Positions 15,030 through 25,155 are shown, counted from the first letter of the stretch. The stretch: DNA of 64,000 nt from Metabacillus litoralis (GCF_020524045.1 NZ_JAIVKL010000001.1:434001-498000); one strand, 5' to 3'. The notes: generated by a model not told the origin, from the sequence alone. Numbers and translations: made by a program.

Positions 15030-17792
15030 TTAATAATGTTCATTAACAATTGAGGCACAACGTTTACAAAGTTTTGGATGATTTTCAATTTTACCTACTT
15101 CAGGTGTTACGATCCAACAGCGATCACACGTTTCACCTTCAGCTTGTGTTATCGTAATTTTAACTGCATCAAAAGCTTGAGCATTATCAGGGGCTGCATC
15201 ATAATCTCCTGCTAGATTAAAGCCTGATACGATAAATAATTGTTTTAAATCTTCATCAACTGATTCAAGAAGTGATCTTGCTTCTTTATTCGGATAAAGG
15301 GCAATACTTGCAGTAAGAGATTTCCCAATTATTTTTTCATTACGTGCAACTTCTAATGCTTTTAACACATCATCACGTAATAACATGAAAGCATCCCATT
15401 TTTTCTCTAACTCAGCCGCTTTTGGATATTCCTTTACTTCAGGCATATCAACTAATTGAACACTAGCTTCTGTCACTGAATCAATTTGTTCCCATACTTC
15501 ATCAGCAGTATGAGGAAGAATTGGTGTGACAAGTTTCACTAATGACATAAGAGTTTCATGAAGAACAGTCTGAATTGCTCGGCGTTCTTGATTTTCTTTA
15601 GATTCAATATATAATACATCTTTTGCAAAATCTAAATAGAATGAGCTTAATTCAATTGTACAGAAATTGTGTACTGCATGATAAATTGCTGCAAATTCAT
15701 AGTTTTCATAAGAATCTTTCACGCGTTTTGTTAGATTATTAAGCTTTACAAGCATATAACGATCAACATCGCGAAGGTTTTCAAGACTAACTGAATCTGT
15801 AGCAGGATTAAAATCTGCTAGGTTACCTAACAAGAAACGGAATGTATTACGAATTTTACGATACACTTCTGCAACTTGTTTTAATATCGCATCGGAAACT
15901 CTTACATCCGCTTGATAATCAACAGATGCTACCCATAAACGAAGGATATCTCCACCTAATTGTTTCATTACCTTAGCAGGTATAACAGTATTACCGATTG
16001 ATTTACTCATTTTACGTCCTTCTCCATCAAGAGCAAAACCGTGGCTTAAAACACCTTTATATGGAGCTTTTCCTGTGACAGCAACAGCTGTTGATAAAGA
16101 AGAGTTAAACCATCCTCTGTATTGATCTGAACCCTCTAAATATAAATCTGCAGGTCTTTGAAGATCATCTCTTTCTAAAAGAACTGCTTGATGTGAAGAA
16201 CCTGAGTCAAACCAAACATCCATGATATCTTGTTCTTTTGTAAATTTACCATTAGGACTTCCTTCGTGTGTAAACCCTTCTGGTAAAAGATCAACTGCTT
16301 CACGTTCAAACCAAATGTTAGAACCATGATCACGGAATAGATTTGATACATGTTCAATTGTTTCATCTGTGATAATAGGCTCGTTATTTTCTGTATAAAA
16401 TACTGGAATAGGAACCCCCCATGCACGTTGACGAGAAATACACCAATCTCCACGATCACGAACCATATTATATAACCTTGTTTCCCCCCAAGCAGGAACC
16501 CATTTTGTCTCATTAACAGCTTTTAATAGATCTTCTCTGAAATCTTTAATAGATGCAAACCATTGAGCAGTAGCACGGAATATAGTCGGCTTCTTCGTTC
16601 TCCAATCATGTGGATATGAATGAGTAATAAATTGAAGTTTTAATAATGCCCCTGCTTCTTGAAGCTTTTCTGTAATTGGCTTATTAGCCTCATCATAGAA
16701 TAGACCTTCAAAGCCAACCGCTTCCTTCGTCATATATCCTTTAGCATCAACAGGACACAAAACATCTAATCCATATTGTTGACCAACAATAAAGTCATCT
16801 TCTCCGTGTCCAGGAGCTGTATGAACACATCCAGTTCCACCATCACTTGTTACATGCTCTCCAAGCATAATAAGTGATTCACGGTCATATATTGGATGTT
16901 TTGCAACAATATTTTCAAGCTCGGCACCTTTAAGAGTTCGATCAACTTCATAAGACTCCCATCCAATTGTCTCAGCAACTGTCTTCACGAGATCTGAAGC
17001 TACTACGAATTTTTCATTTTCCACAGCAACAACACTATACTCGAGCTCAGGGTGTACACAAATCCCTAAGTTTGCAGGTATTGTCCAAGGAGTTGTTGTC
17101 CAAATAATAATTTTTTCATCATTAGTTAGTACACCTTTTCCATCTTGAATTGGAAAAGCAACATAAATAGATGGTGATCGTTTGTCAGCATATTCAATTT
17201 CAGCTTCAGCTAAAGCAGATTCACTAGATGGAGACCAATATACTGGTTTAAGACCTTTATAAATATAGCCCTTTTTCGCCATTTCACCGAATACTTTAAT
17301 TTGCTGTGCTTCATATGAAGGATTTAGTGTGACATATGGGTTATCCCAATCACCACGAACTCCAAGACGTTTGAATTGCTCGCGTTGTCCATTAATTTGC
17401 TCCCAAGCATATTCTTCACAAAGTTTACGAAATTCCGCAACAGACATTTCTTTTCTTTTCACTTTTTTATTTTTTGTTAATGCAGTTTCAATTGGTAAAC
17501 CATGTGTATCCCAACCAGGAACATATGGAGCACAAAAACCACTCATAGATTTATATCGAACAATAAAATCTTTTAAAATTTTATTTAAAGCATGACCCAT
17601 ATGAATATCACCATTTGCATAAGGTGGTCCATCATGTAATACAAATAGTGGTCTTTCTTTTGTACGTTCCTGTACTTGTTTATAAATATTCATTTCTTCC
17701 CATTTTTCTTGCATTATTGGTTCTCTGTTAGGCAAATTTCCTCGCATCGGAAATTCTGTTTTTGGCATTAAAAGAGTATCTTTATAATCCAT
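15030..17792 (-). CDS. ileS: isoleucyl-tRNA synthetase IleS
   Basis: This class I aminoacyl-tRNA synthetase (920 aa) charges tRNA-Ile. The ATP motifs are HMGH near residue 65 and KMSKS near residue 595. An editing (CP1) domain lies between them ([11 protein letters not shown]). The C-terminal zinc finger has ligand pairs CDRC and CKRC, so it is the bacterial zinc-containing type. I take ATG 17792 because GGAGGA is seven bases upstream; an upstream TTG at 17798 is too close to it. Expression is controlled by the T-box leader upstream. Confidence 0.98.
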   Translation of the reverse strand: MDYKDTLLMPKTEFPMRGNLPNREPIMQEKWEEMNIYKQVQERTKERPLFVLHDGPPYANGDIHMGHALNKILKDFIVRYKSMSGFCAPYVPGWDTHGLPIETALTKNKKVKRKEMSVAEFRKLCEEYAWEQINGQREQFKRLGVRGDWDNPYVTLNPSYEAQQIKVFGEMAKKGYIYKGLKPVYWSPSSESALAEAEIEYADKRSPSIYVAFPIQDGKGVLTNDEKIIIWTTTPWTIPANLGICVHPELEYSVVAVENEKFVVASDLVKTVAETIGWESYEVDRTLKGAELENIVAKHPIYDRESLIMLGEHVTSDGGTGCVHTAPGHGEDDFIVGQQYGLDVLCPVDAKGYMTKEAVGFEGLFYDEANKPITEKLQEAGALLKLQFITHSYPHDWRTKKPTIFRATAQWFASIKDFREDLLKAVNETKWVPAWGETRLYNMVRDRGDWCISRQRAWGVPIPVFYTENNEPIITDETIEHVSNLFRDHGSNIWFEREAVDLLPEGFTHEGSPNGKFTKEQDIMDVWFDSGSSHQAVLLERDDLQRPADLYLEGSDQYRGWFNSSLSTAVAVTGKAPYKGVLSHGFALDGEGRKMSKSIGNTVIPAKVMKQLGGDILRLWVASVDYQADVRVSDAILKQVAEVYRKIRNTFRFLLGNLADFNPATDSVSLENLRDVDRYMLVKLNNLTKRVKDSYENYEFAAIYHAVHNFCTIELSSFYLDFAKDVLYIESKENQERRAIQTVLHETLMSLVKLVTPILPHTADEVWEQIDSVTEASVQLVDMPEVKEYPKAAELEKKWDAFMLLRDDVLKALEVARNEKIIGKSLTASIALYPNKEARSLLESVDEDLKQLFIVSGFNLAGDYDAAPDNAQAFDAVKITITQAEGETCDRCWIVTPEVGKIENHPKLCKRCASIVNEHY

Positions 17793-17973
17793 GCTCAATC
17801 CTCCAATTTAATCTTGTAAAATGTTTTAATTGATCTTGATGTTTTAATAAAAATGTTTCTTATTTTTTACCTTTGGTGTTTAACGCGCTTTTCCCTCAGG
17901 AGTTACAAGCTAATCACCTCAAGAAAGAGCTAAAATTAACATTAAACTTTCACTTAGCTAAAAATAAAAACAC

Positions 17974-18255
17974 AAAAAACCTTCTCATCCCACAAGGGAC
18001 GAGAAGGTTTTCTCGCGGTACCACCCTATTAGATTAACTACAAAAATTAATCCACTCAAGCATTCTTAACGTGAATGATTCGCCATATCCTACTAACTTA
18101 TGTGTTCAGTATGGAACTCGAGGGTGATCTTCCTCCTATAATCTTATCTCGAGCTCACACCACCCTCGATTCGCTTTATAAGTGATTTATAGGAATACTA
18201 TCCCTTTCAACATTTTTATATAATGTTAGTTAAACTAGATTTGTAAAAAACCTCT
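17974..18255 (-). promoter_or_regulatory. T-box riboswitch (isoleucine) controlling ileS
   Basis: On the minus strand the T-box sequence AGGGTGGTACCGCG (18027-18014) is followed by a terminator stem AACCTTCTC/GAGAAGGTT (17978-18009) with a T tract. Upstream, the stem I region carries the specifier-loop arrangement, with ATC (an isoleucine codon, plus-strand GAT at 18126-18128) in GAAGATCACCC. Uncharged tRNA-Ile is expected to stabilise the antiterminator. The 170 bases from here to ileS hold only the ribosome site. Confidence 0.93.
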
Positions 18256-18265
18256 ATGTTTTCGT

Positions 18266-18295
18266 ATTATATGCGATAAAAAAACAAAAAGTCAA
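18266..18295 (-). promoter_or_regulatory. sigma-A promoter of the ileS T-box transcript
   Basis: Minus-strand TTGACT (18295-18290), an 18-base spacer and TATAAT (18271-18266) form a good sigma-A promoter. It begins three bases beyond the divIVA stop codon, so the ileS unit starts directly at the end of divIVA. Confidence 0.8.
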
Positions 18296-18297
18296 GT

Positions 18298-18804
18298 TTA
18301 GCTTTTAGATTCTTCTGCTTCTCCAAATATTGGCTCAACTTCATATTCCAATAAATGATCCCAATCATCATTTTTAAGTAAATCTAATTGAGCTTCAATT
18401 AACATTTGAAAACGAGTTCTAAAAACTTTTGATTGTTTTTTAAGCTCTTCAATTTCTATAGCAATTTTACGTGATTTAGATAAAGACTCATTAATAATGC
18501 GGTCAGCATTTTTCTCTGCTTCTTTAATAATAAGCTTTGATTCTTTTTGAGCATTGCGCTTGACATCTTCTCCAGCTTCCTGCGCAATAATAATGGATTT
18601 ATTCAGAGTCTCTTCAATATTAGTGAAGTGGTTTAACTTTTCAGTTAATTCTGAGACACGAGCTTCCAATTCTTTCTTATCACGAATGACCATTTCATAG
18701 TCTTTAATAACCTGATCTAAAAATTCGTTTACTTCATCTTCATCGTATCCACGGAAACCTTTGTTGAATTCCTTATTATGGATATCTAACGGTGTTAAAG
18801 GCAT
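18298..18804 (-). CDS. divIVA: septum/pole-localisation protein DivIVA
   Basis: DivIVA recognises negatively curved membrane at the septum and poles and recruits MinJ and other proteins. The N-terminal membrane-binding domain PLTPLDIHNKEF...GYDEDEVNEFLD is diagnostic; the rest is a long coiled coil of about 120 residues. The length is 168 aa from ATG 18804, preceded by GGAGGTGG; five upstream codons are ignored. It follows ylmH in the conserved order. Two MITE-type insertions in the window flank this block, one of them between divIVA and ylmH. Confidence 0.97.
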   Translation of the reverse strand: MPLTPLDIHNKEFNKGFRGYDEDEVNEFLDQVIKDYEMVIRDKKELEARVSELTEKLNHFTNIEETLNKSIIIAQEAGEDVKRNAQKESKLIIKEAEKNADRIINESLSKSRKIAIEIEELKKQSKVFRTRFQMLIEAQLDLLKNDDWDHLLEYEVEPIFGEAEESKS

Positions 18805-19235
18805 GGATGCCACCTCCAATATGTAGTTAAATAGTTAATCCTTGACAACATTATAAATCATATTTCGACAGGTTTGTTGAAATATCCTGCATTTTCTTAA
18901 TTTTATTTTAAACTGAATGAAATGAATCGGGTACGTAAGACCGTTTATCATTGCAATAAAGGGTGAATTTTCCAACCCAACAATACTGAAATGATAAGGC
19001 TCTCTTCTGAAAATTAGTTGCTAAATAACACATGTATTCACTAAAACATTGTTTTGATAACAAAAAATATACAAATCTAAGAAGAAAAGATGCCACCAGA
19101 CTAAATACTGTGCTGATTTCTTCGGATATGTAAAAGCAACTAAGTTTTCGAAAACAGCCTTACGAAAAAAGACAATGATAATTAATATGTACAAATTCCC
19201 CTCACCTAAATGGTTACTTTTTATATATAATTATT
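18805..19235. other. divIVA-ylmH intergenic region
   Basis: These 431 bases contain a MITE-A copy (18998-19159) and otherwise AT-rich DNA. A divIVA promoter is expected on the minus strand between the repeat and the gene; I could not pin one down. The ORF reading through the repeat has no ribosome site. Confidence 0.5.
18998..19159 (+). repeat. MITE-A copy 3
   Basis: The ends are GGCTCTCTTCTGAA and CGAAAACAGCC, and the conserved centre GAAGAAAAGATGCCA is present. There is no immediate target duplication, but AATGATAA occurs directly on the left (18990-18997) and again 14 bases past the right end (19174-19181). Confidence 0.8.
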
Positions 19236-20012
19236 TTACTTTTGCTTTTCTACAATAATTCGGATACGATCTTTCTTTGTTTTGCCTTCTATTGCTGTTA
19301 ATTTACTTCTTCCGTATCCTCTTATCGAAATAGTATCTCCTTGTTGACATTCAAATGATGTAGAATCAACGACTCTCCAATTCACTTTAACTAACTCATT
19401 AGTAATAAGAGGCTGTATTTTCTGCCGTGATATATTGTAAATCGCAGCACCAACAACATCTAGTCTTAATGATGATACTGTTGTAACTAGCTCCTGCACT
19501 TCATCTTCATGTGGAATAAGCTCATTTAACGGTCTTTCTTTAATGTTGATTTTTGAGCGCCCTACTTCATTAAAGTTCATGTTTAAAAAGTCTGCTATTT
19601 CATTAGCACAGATGATTTGAACAATATCTTGATAAAACCGTATATCACCAAATTTAGATCGTTTAATACCCAAACTCATGAGAGAGCCTAATACATTTCT
19701 ATGAGTTAATGTAACAAACTTACTAGCATACTGTATTTCAAAAAGAGATAGCTGAAAATCTTCTTCACTCGGCTCGTAATATTCAGGAAAAATAAAAGCT
19801 CTTTTCCTTTCTGTTTCATGAATACCACCTAAAAACAAGACTTTCACTTCTGAATTGTCTCCAATAACTGATGAAACAATTTCTTGTTCACGAGGATCTA
19901 AGAAATCTATTAGCTTTGGACTATATTGATTGAGTACGTTGTCCTTCCACTCGGTCACTTGATCAATAAAATGACGTTCTTCACTACGAAAATGTTGATA
20001 TATATGATTCAT
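19236..20012 (-). CDS. ylmH: S4-domain RNA-binding protein YlmH
   Basis: YlmH (258 aa) has an N-terminal alpha/beta region with the segment FLDPREQ and KVLFLGG, and a C-terminal S4 RNA-binding domain (about residues 180-255, including NELVKVNWR). It is the conserved partner of divIVA and sepF in Firmicutes. YlmH has been linked to ribosome-associated quality control of nascent chains; that role is literature knowledge and not visible here. A weak terminator upstream (20064-20089) may reduce read-through from ylmG. Confidence 0.93.
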   Translation of the reverse strand: MNHIYQHFRSEERHFIDQVTEWKDNVLNQYSPKLIDFLDPREQEIVSSVIGDNSEVKVLFLGGIHETERKRAFIFPEYYEPSEEDFQLSLFEIQYASKFVTLTHRNVLGSLMSLGIKRSKFGDIRFYQDIVQIICANEIADFLNMNFNEVGRSKINIKERPLNELIPHEDEVQELVTTVSSLRLDVVGAAIYNISRQKIQPLITNELVKVNWRVVDSTSFECQQGDTISIRGYGRSKLTAIEGKTKKDRIRIIVEKQK

Positions 20013-20063
20013 AAATACACTCCACTAATTCTAATGACCTTCACTAAGTCGTTTTTCTAGAAA

Positions 20064-20089
20064 AAAAAGAGGGACCGAATAGTCCCTTA
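20064..20089 (-). terminator. terminator overlapping the ylmG stop codon
   Basis: Minus-strand AAGGGAC and GTCCCT pair around a six-base loop and are followed by eight Ts. The hairpin includes the ylmG stop codon at 20087, so ylmH may be partly uncoupled from the upstream genes. Confidence 0.7.
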
Positions 20090-20350
20090 ACCTATCATAT
20101 TAAAGATAGAAGTTAATCCAGATTGTGCAAGTCTTAACGCTAAAATCGCTACAATCGGTGAAATATCAATCATTCCTAGAGGTGGAATAATTTTACGGAA
20201 AGGCTCTAAATAGGGCTCAACTATTTTTGCTAATAATCCACCAAAGCTAGATTCTCTTGCACCTGGAAACCACGATAATAAAATGTATACAATTATCGCA
20301 TACGAATAAATTGATATCAAAGTACTAATTATGTTGTGTAATAAAACCAT
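20087..20350 (-). CDS. ylmG: YggT-family membrane protein YlmG
   Basis: This 87-residue protein has two hydrophobic segments (about residues 8-27 and 63-84) and the YggT motif [13 protein letters not shown] between them. In B. subtilis it sits next to sepF. Homologues affect division or membrane organisation, but the molecular function is unclear. AGGTGG overlapping the end of sepF serves as ribosome site. A terminator overlaps its stop. Confidence 0.92.
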   Translation of the reverse strand: MVLLHNIISTLISIYSYAIIVYILLSWFPGARESSFGGLLAKIVEPYLEPFRKIIPPLGMIDISPIVAILALRLAQSGLTSIFNMIG

Positions 20351-20356
20351 GTTTGC

Positions 20357-20809
20357 CTACCACCTTTGATGTTCTTCTTCTGATACTAATTCTGAAATTG
20401 ATCCTGACACATCAACATTATCGGGAGTACACAGAAAAATATTCATTCCAACTCGTTGAATGTCGCCTCCAATAGCATAAACTGTTCCACTAAGGAAATC
20501 GACAATTCGCTTTGCTTGATCTCTTTGTATACTTTGAAGATTGACGACGACAGCTTTACGGTTTTTAAGTTGATCTGCTATCTCTTGGGCTTCTGCATAA
20601 ACTCTTGGTTCACTTAAAACAACTTTAGAGGATTTCTGCACACTTTGCAAACTAACTACATTTTGCTTATGTCCTTGTGACTGTTGTTTTTGTGGTAATG
20701 TTTGTTGTTGTGGCTGACTTTCATATTCATTCTCATGGTCATCTTCAATATATTCATATTCTTCATCTTCTAATGCAAAAAAACTTTTAAATCTGTTTTT
20801 AATTGACAT
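20357..20809 (-). CDS. sepF: cell-division protein SepF
   Basis: SepF (150 aa) polymerises into rings, binds the FtsZ tail and anchors it to membrane through its N-terminal amphipathic helix ([11 protein letters not shown]). A Gln-rich acidic linker (residues 15-55) precedes the DUF552 fold (about residues 60-145), with the conserved [17 protein letters not shown]. The ribosome site GGAGGTGG comes from the last codons of ylmE. Confidence 0.96.
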   Translation of the reverse strand: MSIKNRFKSFFALEDEEYEYIEDDHENEYESQPQQQTLPQKQQSQGHKQNVVSLQSVQKSSKVVLSEPRVYAEAQEIADQLKNRKAVVVNLQSIQRDQAKRIVDFLSGTVYAIGGDIQRVGMNIFLCTPDNVDVSGSISELVSEEEHQRW

Positions 20810-20812
20810 TCG

Positions 20813-21502
20813 TTATCCACCTCCGTTTTCATTTCCTACAAGTGAAGTACCAATTCTAATAATAGTTGCGCCTTCTTCAATTGCGATTTCATAGTCATTA
20901 GACATTCCCATCGACAATTCATTACATGGTGCAGTAGAGAGTTCTAAAGCTTGTACCTTCTTTTGGCACCTTTTTAATAATTGAAAGCATTGACGAATAT
21001 GATCTTTGTTATCAGTATATGGAGCCATCGTCATTAACCCTATTACTTTGATATTTGTAAATAGTGATAGTTCTTTAATAAAGGTTTCTAATTCCTCTGG
21101 TTTGCAGCCATGCTTTGATTCTTCTCCCGAAACATTAACCTGCACAAAACATTTTACGGGGTTTTCTGCTCGTTTGTTAATTTCTTTTGCAAGTGAAAGA
21201 CGATCTAAGGAATGTATGTATTCCACTTTATCAATAATATTTTTCACTTTTCTTGTTTGAAGTGAACCAATAAAATGCCATGTTGCAGCATCTCCAAGCT
21301 CTTGAAATTTCTCACTTAATCCTTCATCACGATTTTCTCCTAAATGAATCACTCCAGCCTCAATCGCTTCCTTGGCCCGTTGTATACTAACATATTTAGT
21401 GACAGCAACCACTCGAATTTCCTCTGGATTACGTCCTATGCGGTCGCATATTTGTTTGATATCTTGTCTAATTTTATTAAAATTCGCTTGCACATCCAAC
21501 AA
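20813..21502 (-). CDS. ylmE: YggS/PLPHP-type pyridoxal-phosphate homeostasis protein YlmE
   Basis: YlmE is a pyridoxal-phosphate-binding single-domain barrel protein (about 229 aa) of the YggS family, thought to control free PLP and amino-acid balance. The PLP lysine is in VAVTKYVS (about residue 36); HLGENRDE and WHFIGSLQ are family boxes, and the phosphate site is near RIGTSLVG at the C-terminus. It starts with TTG (21502 or the next codon 21499) after GAGGAGG at the end of ylmD. Its last codons include the sepF ribosome site. Confidence 0.94.
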   Translation of the reverse strand: MLDVQANFNKIRQDIKQICDRIGRNPEEIRVVAVTKYVSIQRAKEAIEAGVIHLGENRDEGLSEKFQELGDAATWHFIGSLQTRKVKNIIDKVEYIHSLDRLSLAKEINKRAENPVKCFVQVNVSGEESKHGCKPEELETFIKELSLFTNIKVIGLMTMAPYTDNKDHIRQCFQLLKRCQKKVQALELSTAPCNELSMGMSNDYEIAIEEGATIIRIGTSLVGNENGGG

Positions 21503-21508
21503 TTTTAG

Positions 21509-22339
21509 TTAAGCCTCCTCATCAATACCAATAAAGCTTAACATTCTTCCTGTTTTTCCGTCATCTCTTCGATGAGAAAAATACAGATCAGTTTCACAAC
21601 TTGTACATTGCTGTGAAACTAATATATTTTCTACTTTTATACCTGCTTGCATAAGCAGGTTTTTGTTAAGCTGTTTTAGGTCTAAATTATATTGTCCACT
21701 TGTTATATTTTCATATGGTAAAGGATACTTTTCAAGAAGTACTTTATTAACCGATGTGATGACTCTATCATCAACCTTATAACAACATGCACCAATAGAA
21801 GGCCCAATTGCTACTAAGATTTCACTATAAGGAAGACCTTCATCAATTGTCCACTTCCTTACCATTTCACCGGCTATATCTTGAACAGAGCCCTTCCAGC
21901 CTGCATGGGCTAAACCAATGAAATTCGATTTTGGATGAAAAAAGTATAAAGGCACACAATCCGCAAAACAAAGCGAAAGCATAATCCCTTTGTCATTCGT
22001 ATAAAGACCATCACAATCCATTATTCCATCTTTATAGCTCCCTATCCCTTTACCACTATGTGGTTTTGATACTTTTTTAATGTTATTTGAATGTGTTTGC
22101 TCAGCAAAGATCCATTTTTCTAAAGGAAAAGAGATGTTTCTCGAGAGAAAATTTCTATTCTTCATAACACTTTCATGTTGATCTTGAACATGAAGTCCTA
22201 AATTTAAAGAAGAAAATTCTTCTATGCTTTGGCCTCCATGCTTTGTTGTAAATCCAACTTTCAATTTACTATCTTTTTCATTCCACAGGTATATTGACAA
22301 GTATGATTCTTCTCTTAGTTGAAAAGGTTCTGCTGTCAT
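21509..22339 (-). CDS. ylmD: multicopper-oxidase-like / purine nucleoside phosphorylase YlmD (DUF152, LACC1-like)
   Basis: The protein (276 aa) belongs to the YfiH/LACC1 family, whose members act on purine nucleosides and were originally called polyphenol oxidases. Conserved metal-site residues appear in AEQTHSN, ADCVPLYF and GLAHAGWKGS, with SQQCTSCETD near the C-terminus. ATG 22339 is the start, because GAGGG lies nine bases upstream and a TTG nine bases earlier is too close. The exact reaction in Bacillus is unproven. Confidence 0.92.
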   Translation of the reverse strand: MTAEPFQLREESYLSIYLWNEKDSKLKVGFTTKHGGQSIEEFSSLNLGLHVQDQHESVMKNRNFLSRNISFPLEKWIFAEQTHSNNIKKVSKPHSGKGIGSYKDGIMDCDGLYTNDKGIMLSLCFADCVPLYFFHPKSNFIGLAHAGWKGSVQDIAGEMVRKWTIDEGLPYSEILVAIGPSIGACCYKVDDRVITSVNKVLLEKYPLPYENITSGQYNLDLKQLNKNLLMQAGIKVENILVSQQCTSCETDLYFSHRRDDGKTGRMLSFIGIDEEA

Positions 22340-22430
22340 TCTAAACAACCCTCTAGTTTCGACATTTATTACATAACTATCGACTTTATTTTACCACAAC
22401 TTGTTGTTAAGGTTTAGCATGAAAGTTAAA

Positions 22431-22685
22431 TTATTCATCTTGAATTTCATTTTGACGATTCATTCTTACTAAAATCACATCTTCACCGATTTTCACAATA
22501 TTCCGCCAAGGAATAATAAACTCCTCATCTTTTCCAAAAAAACCAAGCATTCTTCCTTGACCATTAATTATAATGGCTTGAATTTTACCTGTTGTAACAT
22601 TTATATCAAAGTCACCAATATTCCCCATTTTCTTCCCATCTGAAACGTTAACAACGTCTTTTGTTTGAAAATCCGAAATGTACAT
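22431..22685 (-). CDS. ylmC: YlmC/YmxH-family PRC-barrel protein
   Basis: This 84-residue protein is a single PRC-barrel domain (DVVNVSDGKKMGNIGD... EFIIPWRNIVKIG) of the YlmC/YmxH sporulation-associated family. AGGGGG lies upstream of the ATG at a normal distance. It is the first gene of the ylm run here and sits downstream of the spoIIG/sigG group. Its function is unknown; a small adaptor role is possible. Confidence 0.9.
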   Translation of the reverse strand: MYISDFQTKDVVNVSDGKKMGNIGDFDINVTTGKIQAIIINGQGRMLGFFGKDEEFIIPWRNIVKIGEDVILVRMNRQNEIQDE

Positions 22686-22732
22686 AAAAGATAGTCCCCC
22701 TTATTGTTTATTGAATATAGATTATTTTTTTT

Positions 22733-22942
22733 GGCTCTGTTAAACTTTGTGATTGATTTCCGTTACACGCATTCGCTTTCCCGGGAAAAAATGCACTTCG
22801 TTTTTTCCTAGGTCAGGAAGCCTCCCTCGTAAGCTGCACGCCTGTGGGGTCTCCCTTTGACACGCTTCTCTAAGCAGGAGTCTCCTACCTTTCACTCCAA
22901 TCAACCAAGTGCTAAAAATCAACCTTAAACCTTAACATAGCC
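22733..22942 (+). repeat. MITE-B copy 1 (about 210 bp)
   Basis: It begins GGCTCTGTTAAACTTTG and ends TTAACATAGCC. The GC-rich core has a strong hairpin, including CTTTCCCGGGAAAAA and GTGGGGTCTCCCTTTG. The left flank is eight Ts (22725-22732) and the right flank TTTTTTTA, consistent with an 8-bp duplication. The base composition of the core is much richer in GC than its surroundings. An apparent 60-aa frame inside is a by-product. Confidence 0.8.
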
Positions 22943-23173
22943 TTTTTTTAAATACTATTTATGTTTTCAATAAATATGGAAAAGCATTTTATATAATTTC
23001 CAATCAGGTTTTTTCAACAAGTCCAAACCTTCCTTTTTTATATGTATGTTAAAGACTGGTTAAAAATTTCAAAAGGTTTTATATTTTTCTGAAAAGGGAT
23101 CGTAAATTTTACTTAAATACGGGTAGGATATGATATTGAAAATATTGAAACTTCATCCTTCTTTTTCAAAAAG

Positions 23174-23332
23174 GGCTGTTTTTGCAAACTTTGTTGCATT
23201 TAAATATCCAAAACAATCTGCACTGTTTTATGTCTAGTGACATCTTTTCTTCATAAATGAGTAACCTTAAGTGAAAAACACTGTTTTCACTCCAAATTTG
23301 GTTACATAGCAACAATCGTTCAGAAAAGAGTC
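23174..23332 (-). repeat. MITE-A copy 4
   Basis: The element runs from GGCTGTTTTTGC to CAGAAAAGAGTC in reverse orientation, with the conserved centre TGACATCTTTTCTTC. The flanks are A/T runs that are not a clean 8-bp duplication. Confidence 0.8.
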
Positions 23333-23433
23333 TTTTAAAAAAGAACCGCACTGCTTATTTCTAAAATTAAGTCTATATATTCGGATTGCGGAGAGACAAA
23401 CAAATAAATTACCTATTTTTTTGCTTTTCAAAA

Positions 23434-23460
23434 AAAAGACTACTTTTAAAAAGTAGTCTC
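23434..23460 (-). terminator. terminator of sigG
   Basis: GACTACTTTT (23438-23447) pairs with AAAAGTAGTC (23449-23458), followed on the minus strand by a run of Ts. It directly follows the sigG stop codon. Confidence 0.85.
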
Positions 23461-24238
23461 AATTCTGGATATTTTTATTCATTTGTTTAATTGCAGCTTT
23501 TTCTAAACGCGAGACTTGTGCTTGTGATATGCCAATCTCCTCTGCCACTTCCATTTGAGTTTTTCCTTGGAAAAATCGTTTTCTTAAAATTAACTTTTCA
23601 CGGCTGTTCAGTCGTCTCATACCTTCTTTTAATGCTAATTCTTCGACCCACTGAATATCACGATTTTTCTCATCACTAAGCTGGTCCATAACAAAGATTG
23701 GATCTCCCCCGTCATTGTAGATTGGCTCAAACAATGATACTGGATCTTGAATGGCGTCTAACGCGAAAACAATTTCTTCATGCGGAACATCCAATACCTT
23801 CGAAATTTCTTCTGCAGTGGGCTCTCTTGATGTTTCACTCATAAGCCGTTCTCTAACTTGAAGCGCCTTATACGCGATATCTCTTAGTGAACGAGAAACG
23901 CGGATCGGATTGTTATCTCTTAAGTATCTTCTAATTTCTCCGATAATCATCGGTACAGCATATGTTGAAAATTTGACATTCTGGCCTAAGTCAAAATTAT
24001 CGATTGATTTCATTAATCCTATACAGCCAACTTGAAACAAATCGTCAACAAATTCTCCTCTGTTGTTAAAACGCTGGATAACGCTAAGTACCAATCTTAA
24101 GTTGCCATTCACCAGCTCTTCTCTTGCTGATATGTCTCCGCTTTGCATCTGCTTAAATAGTTCTCTCATTTTCTCATTCTTAAGAACTGGAAGTTTTGAG
24201 GTATCGACCCCACAGATTTCAACTTTATTTCTTGTCAC
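23459..24238 (-). CDS. sigG: RNA polymerase sporulation sigma factor SigG
   Basis: Sigma-G drives late forespore transcription. The 259-aa protein matches B. subtilis SigG almost throughout: an N-terminal anti-sigma-binding stretch (VEICGVDTSKLPVLKN), region 2 with DDLFQVGCIGLMKSIDNFD, and region 4 with the helix-turn-helix MEVAEEIGISQAQVSRLE. The start is GTG 24238, because GGAGGG is upstream and the family begins MSRNKVEIC; 26 further codons of open frame are excluded. It lies downstream of sigE with its own promoter. Confidence 0.97.
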   Translation of the reverse strand: MTRNKVEICGVDTSKLPVLKNEKMRELFKQMQSGDISAREELVNGNLRLVLSVIQRFNNRGEFVDDLFQVGCIGLMKSIDNFDLGQNVKFSTYAVPMIIGEIRRYLRDNNPIRVSRSLRDIAYKALQVRERLMSETSREPTAEEISKVLDVPHEEIVFALDAIQDPVSLFEPIYNDGGDPIFVMDQLSDEKNRDIQWVEELALKEGMRRLNSREKLILRKRFFQGKTQMEVAEEIGISQAQVSRLEKAAIKQMNKNIQN

Positions 24239-24275
24239 CTTTTTCCCTCCTAACAGGAGTTGCTGTACAGTGTTA

Positions 24276-24303
24276 AGTATCTCCTCGAGTGGAAAAAATA
24301 TGC
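24276..24303 (-). promoter_or_regulatory. candidate SigF/SigG-type promoter of sigG
   Basis: Minus-strand GCATA (24303-24299) and GGAGATACT (24284-24276) lie 14 bases apart and fit the SigF pattern GYATA / GGNNANANT. sigG is known to be transcribed first by SigF and then by SigG in B. subtilis. The spacer length is at the short end, so the call is tentative. Confidence 0.45.
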
Positions 24304-24381
24304 ACAAGCTATTCAAGTTAGGAAGGATTAATAACCTCTTATTAATTGATACGAAAGGAATTCTTAACGTAAAAAAAATTT

Positions 24382-25101
24382 TTAAACCATTTTGTTGAAT
24401 TCTTTTTGTAATCTTTTGATAATTCTCTTCTCTAGTCTAGAAATATAGGATTGTGAGATACCAAGCATATCTGCAACATCCTTTTGCGTCTTCTCTTCTC
24501 CACCAAGTAAGCCGAAGCGAAGCTCCATGATTTGTTTCTCCCGATCATTAAGCTGATGAAGTGCTTTCATTAATAATTTCCTATCAACATTTGCTTCGAG
24601 ATCTTTTGTTATAATATCATCTTCTGTTCCCATTACATCTGATAAAAGCAGTTCATTACCGTCCCAATCAATATTTAAAGGTTCATCAAAGGAAACCTCA
24701 GATCGCAGTTTATTATTTCTTCTTAAATACATAAGAATTTCATTTTCAATACATCTAGAAGCATATGTAGCTAGTTTTATTTTTTTCTCGGGATTAAATG
24801 TGTTAACAGCCTTTATCAATCCGATCGTTCCAATGCTTATTAAATCCTCAATGTTAATACCGGTATTCTCAAACTTCCTTGCTATATAAACAACTAATCT
24901 GAGGTTGCGTTCAATTAATATTGATCTTGCTGCTTGATCACCACTAGGTAGCTTTTGCAATAAGACTTCTTCTTCATCTTTTGAGAGAGGTGGTGGTAGT
25001 GCTTCACTTCCACCGATGTAATAAACCTCATCAGTTTTAATTCCTAGTTTGATTAAGAGCTTATACCATAAATAAGTGAGATGTAATTTTAATTTTTTCA
25101 T
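24382..25101 (-). CDS. sigE: pro-sigma-E, mother-cell sporulation sigma factor
   Basis: Sigma-E directs early mother-cell transcription. The N-terminal pro-sequence of about 27 residues is visible, with the cleavage region [15 protein letters not shown]. Region 2 has [22 protein letters not shown], and region 4 the [23 protein letters not shown] helix-turn-helix. At 239 aa it is nearly identical to B. subtilis SigE. It is cotranscribed with spoIIGA, whose product cleaves the pro-sequence after a signal from the forespore. Confidence 0.98.
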   Translation of the reverse strand: MKKLKLHLTYLWYKLLIKLGIKTDEVYYIGGSEALPPPLSKDEEEVLLQKLPSGDQAARSILIERNLRLVVYIARKFENTGINIEDLISIGTIGLIKAVNTFNPEKKIKLATYASRCIENEILMYLRRNNKLRSEVSFDEPLNIDWDGNELLLSDVMGTEDDIITKDLEANVDRKLLMKALHQLNDREKQIMELRFGLLGGEEKTQKDVADMLGISQSYISRLEKRIIKRLQKEFNKMV

Positions 25102-25155
25102 TTTCCTCCCCCTTCTAAAATAAAAGAATTAGAGTAAGATAGAAGTATATGAAAG

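Larger units (their letters stand above)
22686..23433. other. ylmC-sigG intergenic region (about 750 bp) holding two repeats
   Basis: The region contains MITE-B copy 22733-22942 and MITE-A copy 23174-23332, and ends at the sigG terminator. No real gene is visible; the open frames are repeat-derived or lack ribosome sites. In B. subtilis some small ylm genes lie here, but I see no remnant. Confidence 0.55.

Noticed and set aside
18908-19096. 62-aa frame between divIVA and ylmH
   Set aside because: Mostly MITE-A sequence without a ribosome site.
22740-22922. 60-aa frame across MITE-B (minus strand)
   Set aside because: It arises from the GC-rich repeat. The same peptide-like sequence appears at 54070-54342 because the repeat is the same, and neither has a ribosome site.
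23166-23351. 61-aa frame between ylmC and sigG
   Set aside because: It lies within a MITE-A copy. MITE-A copies often create short frames because of their A/T pattern.
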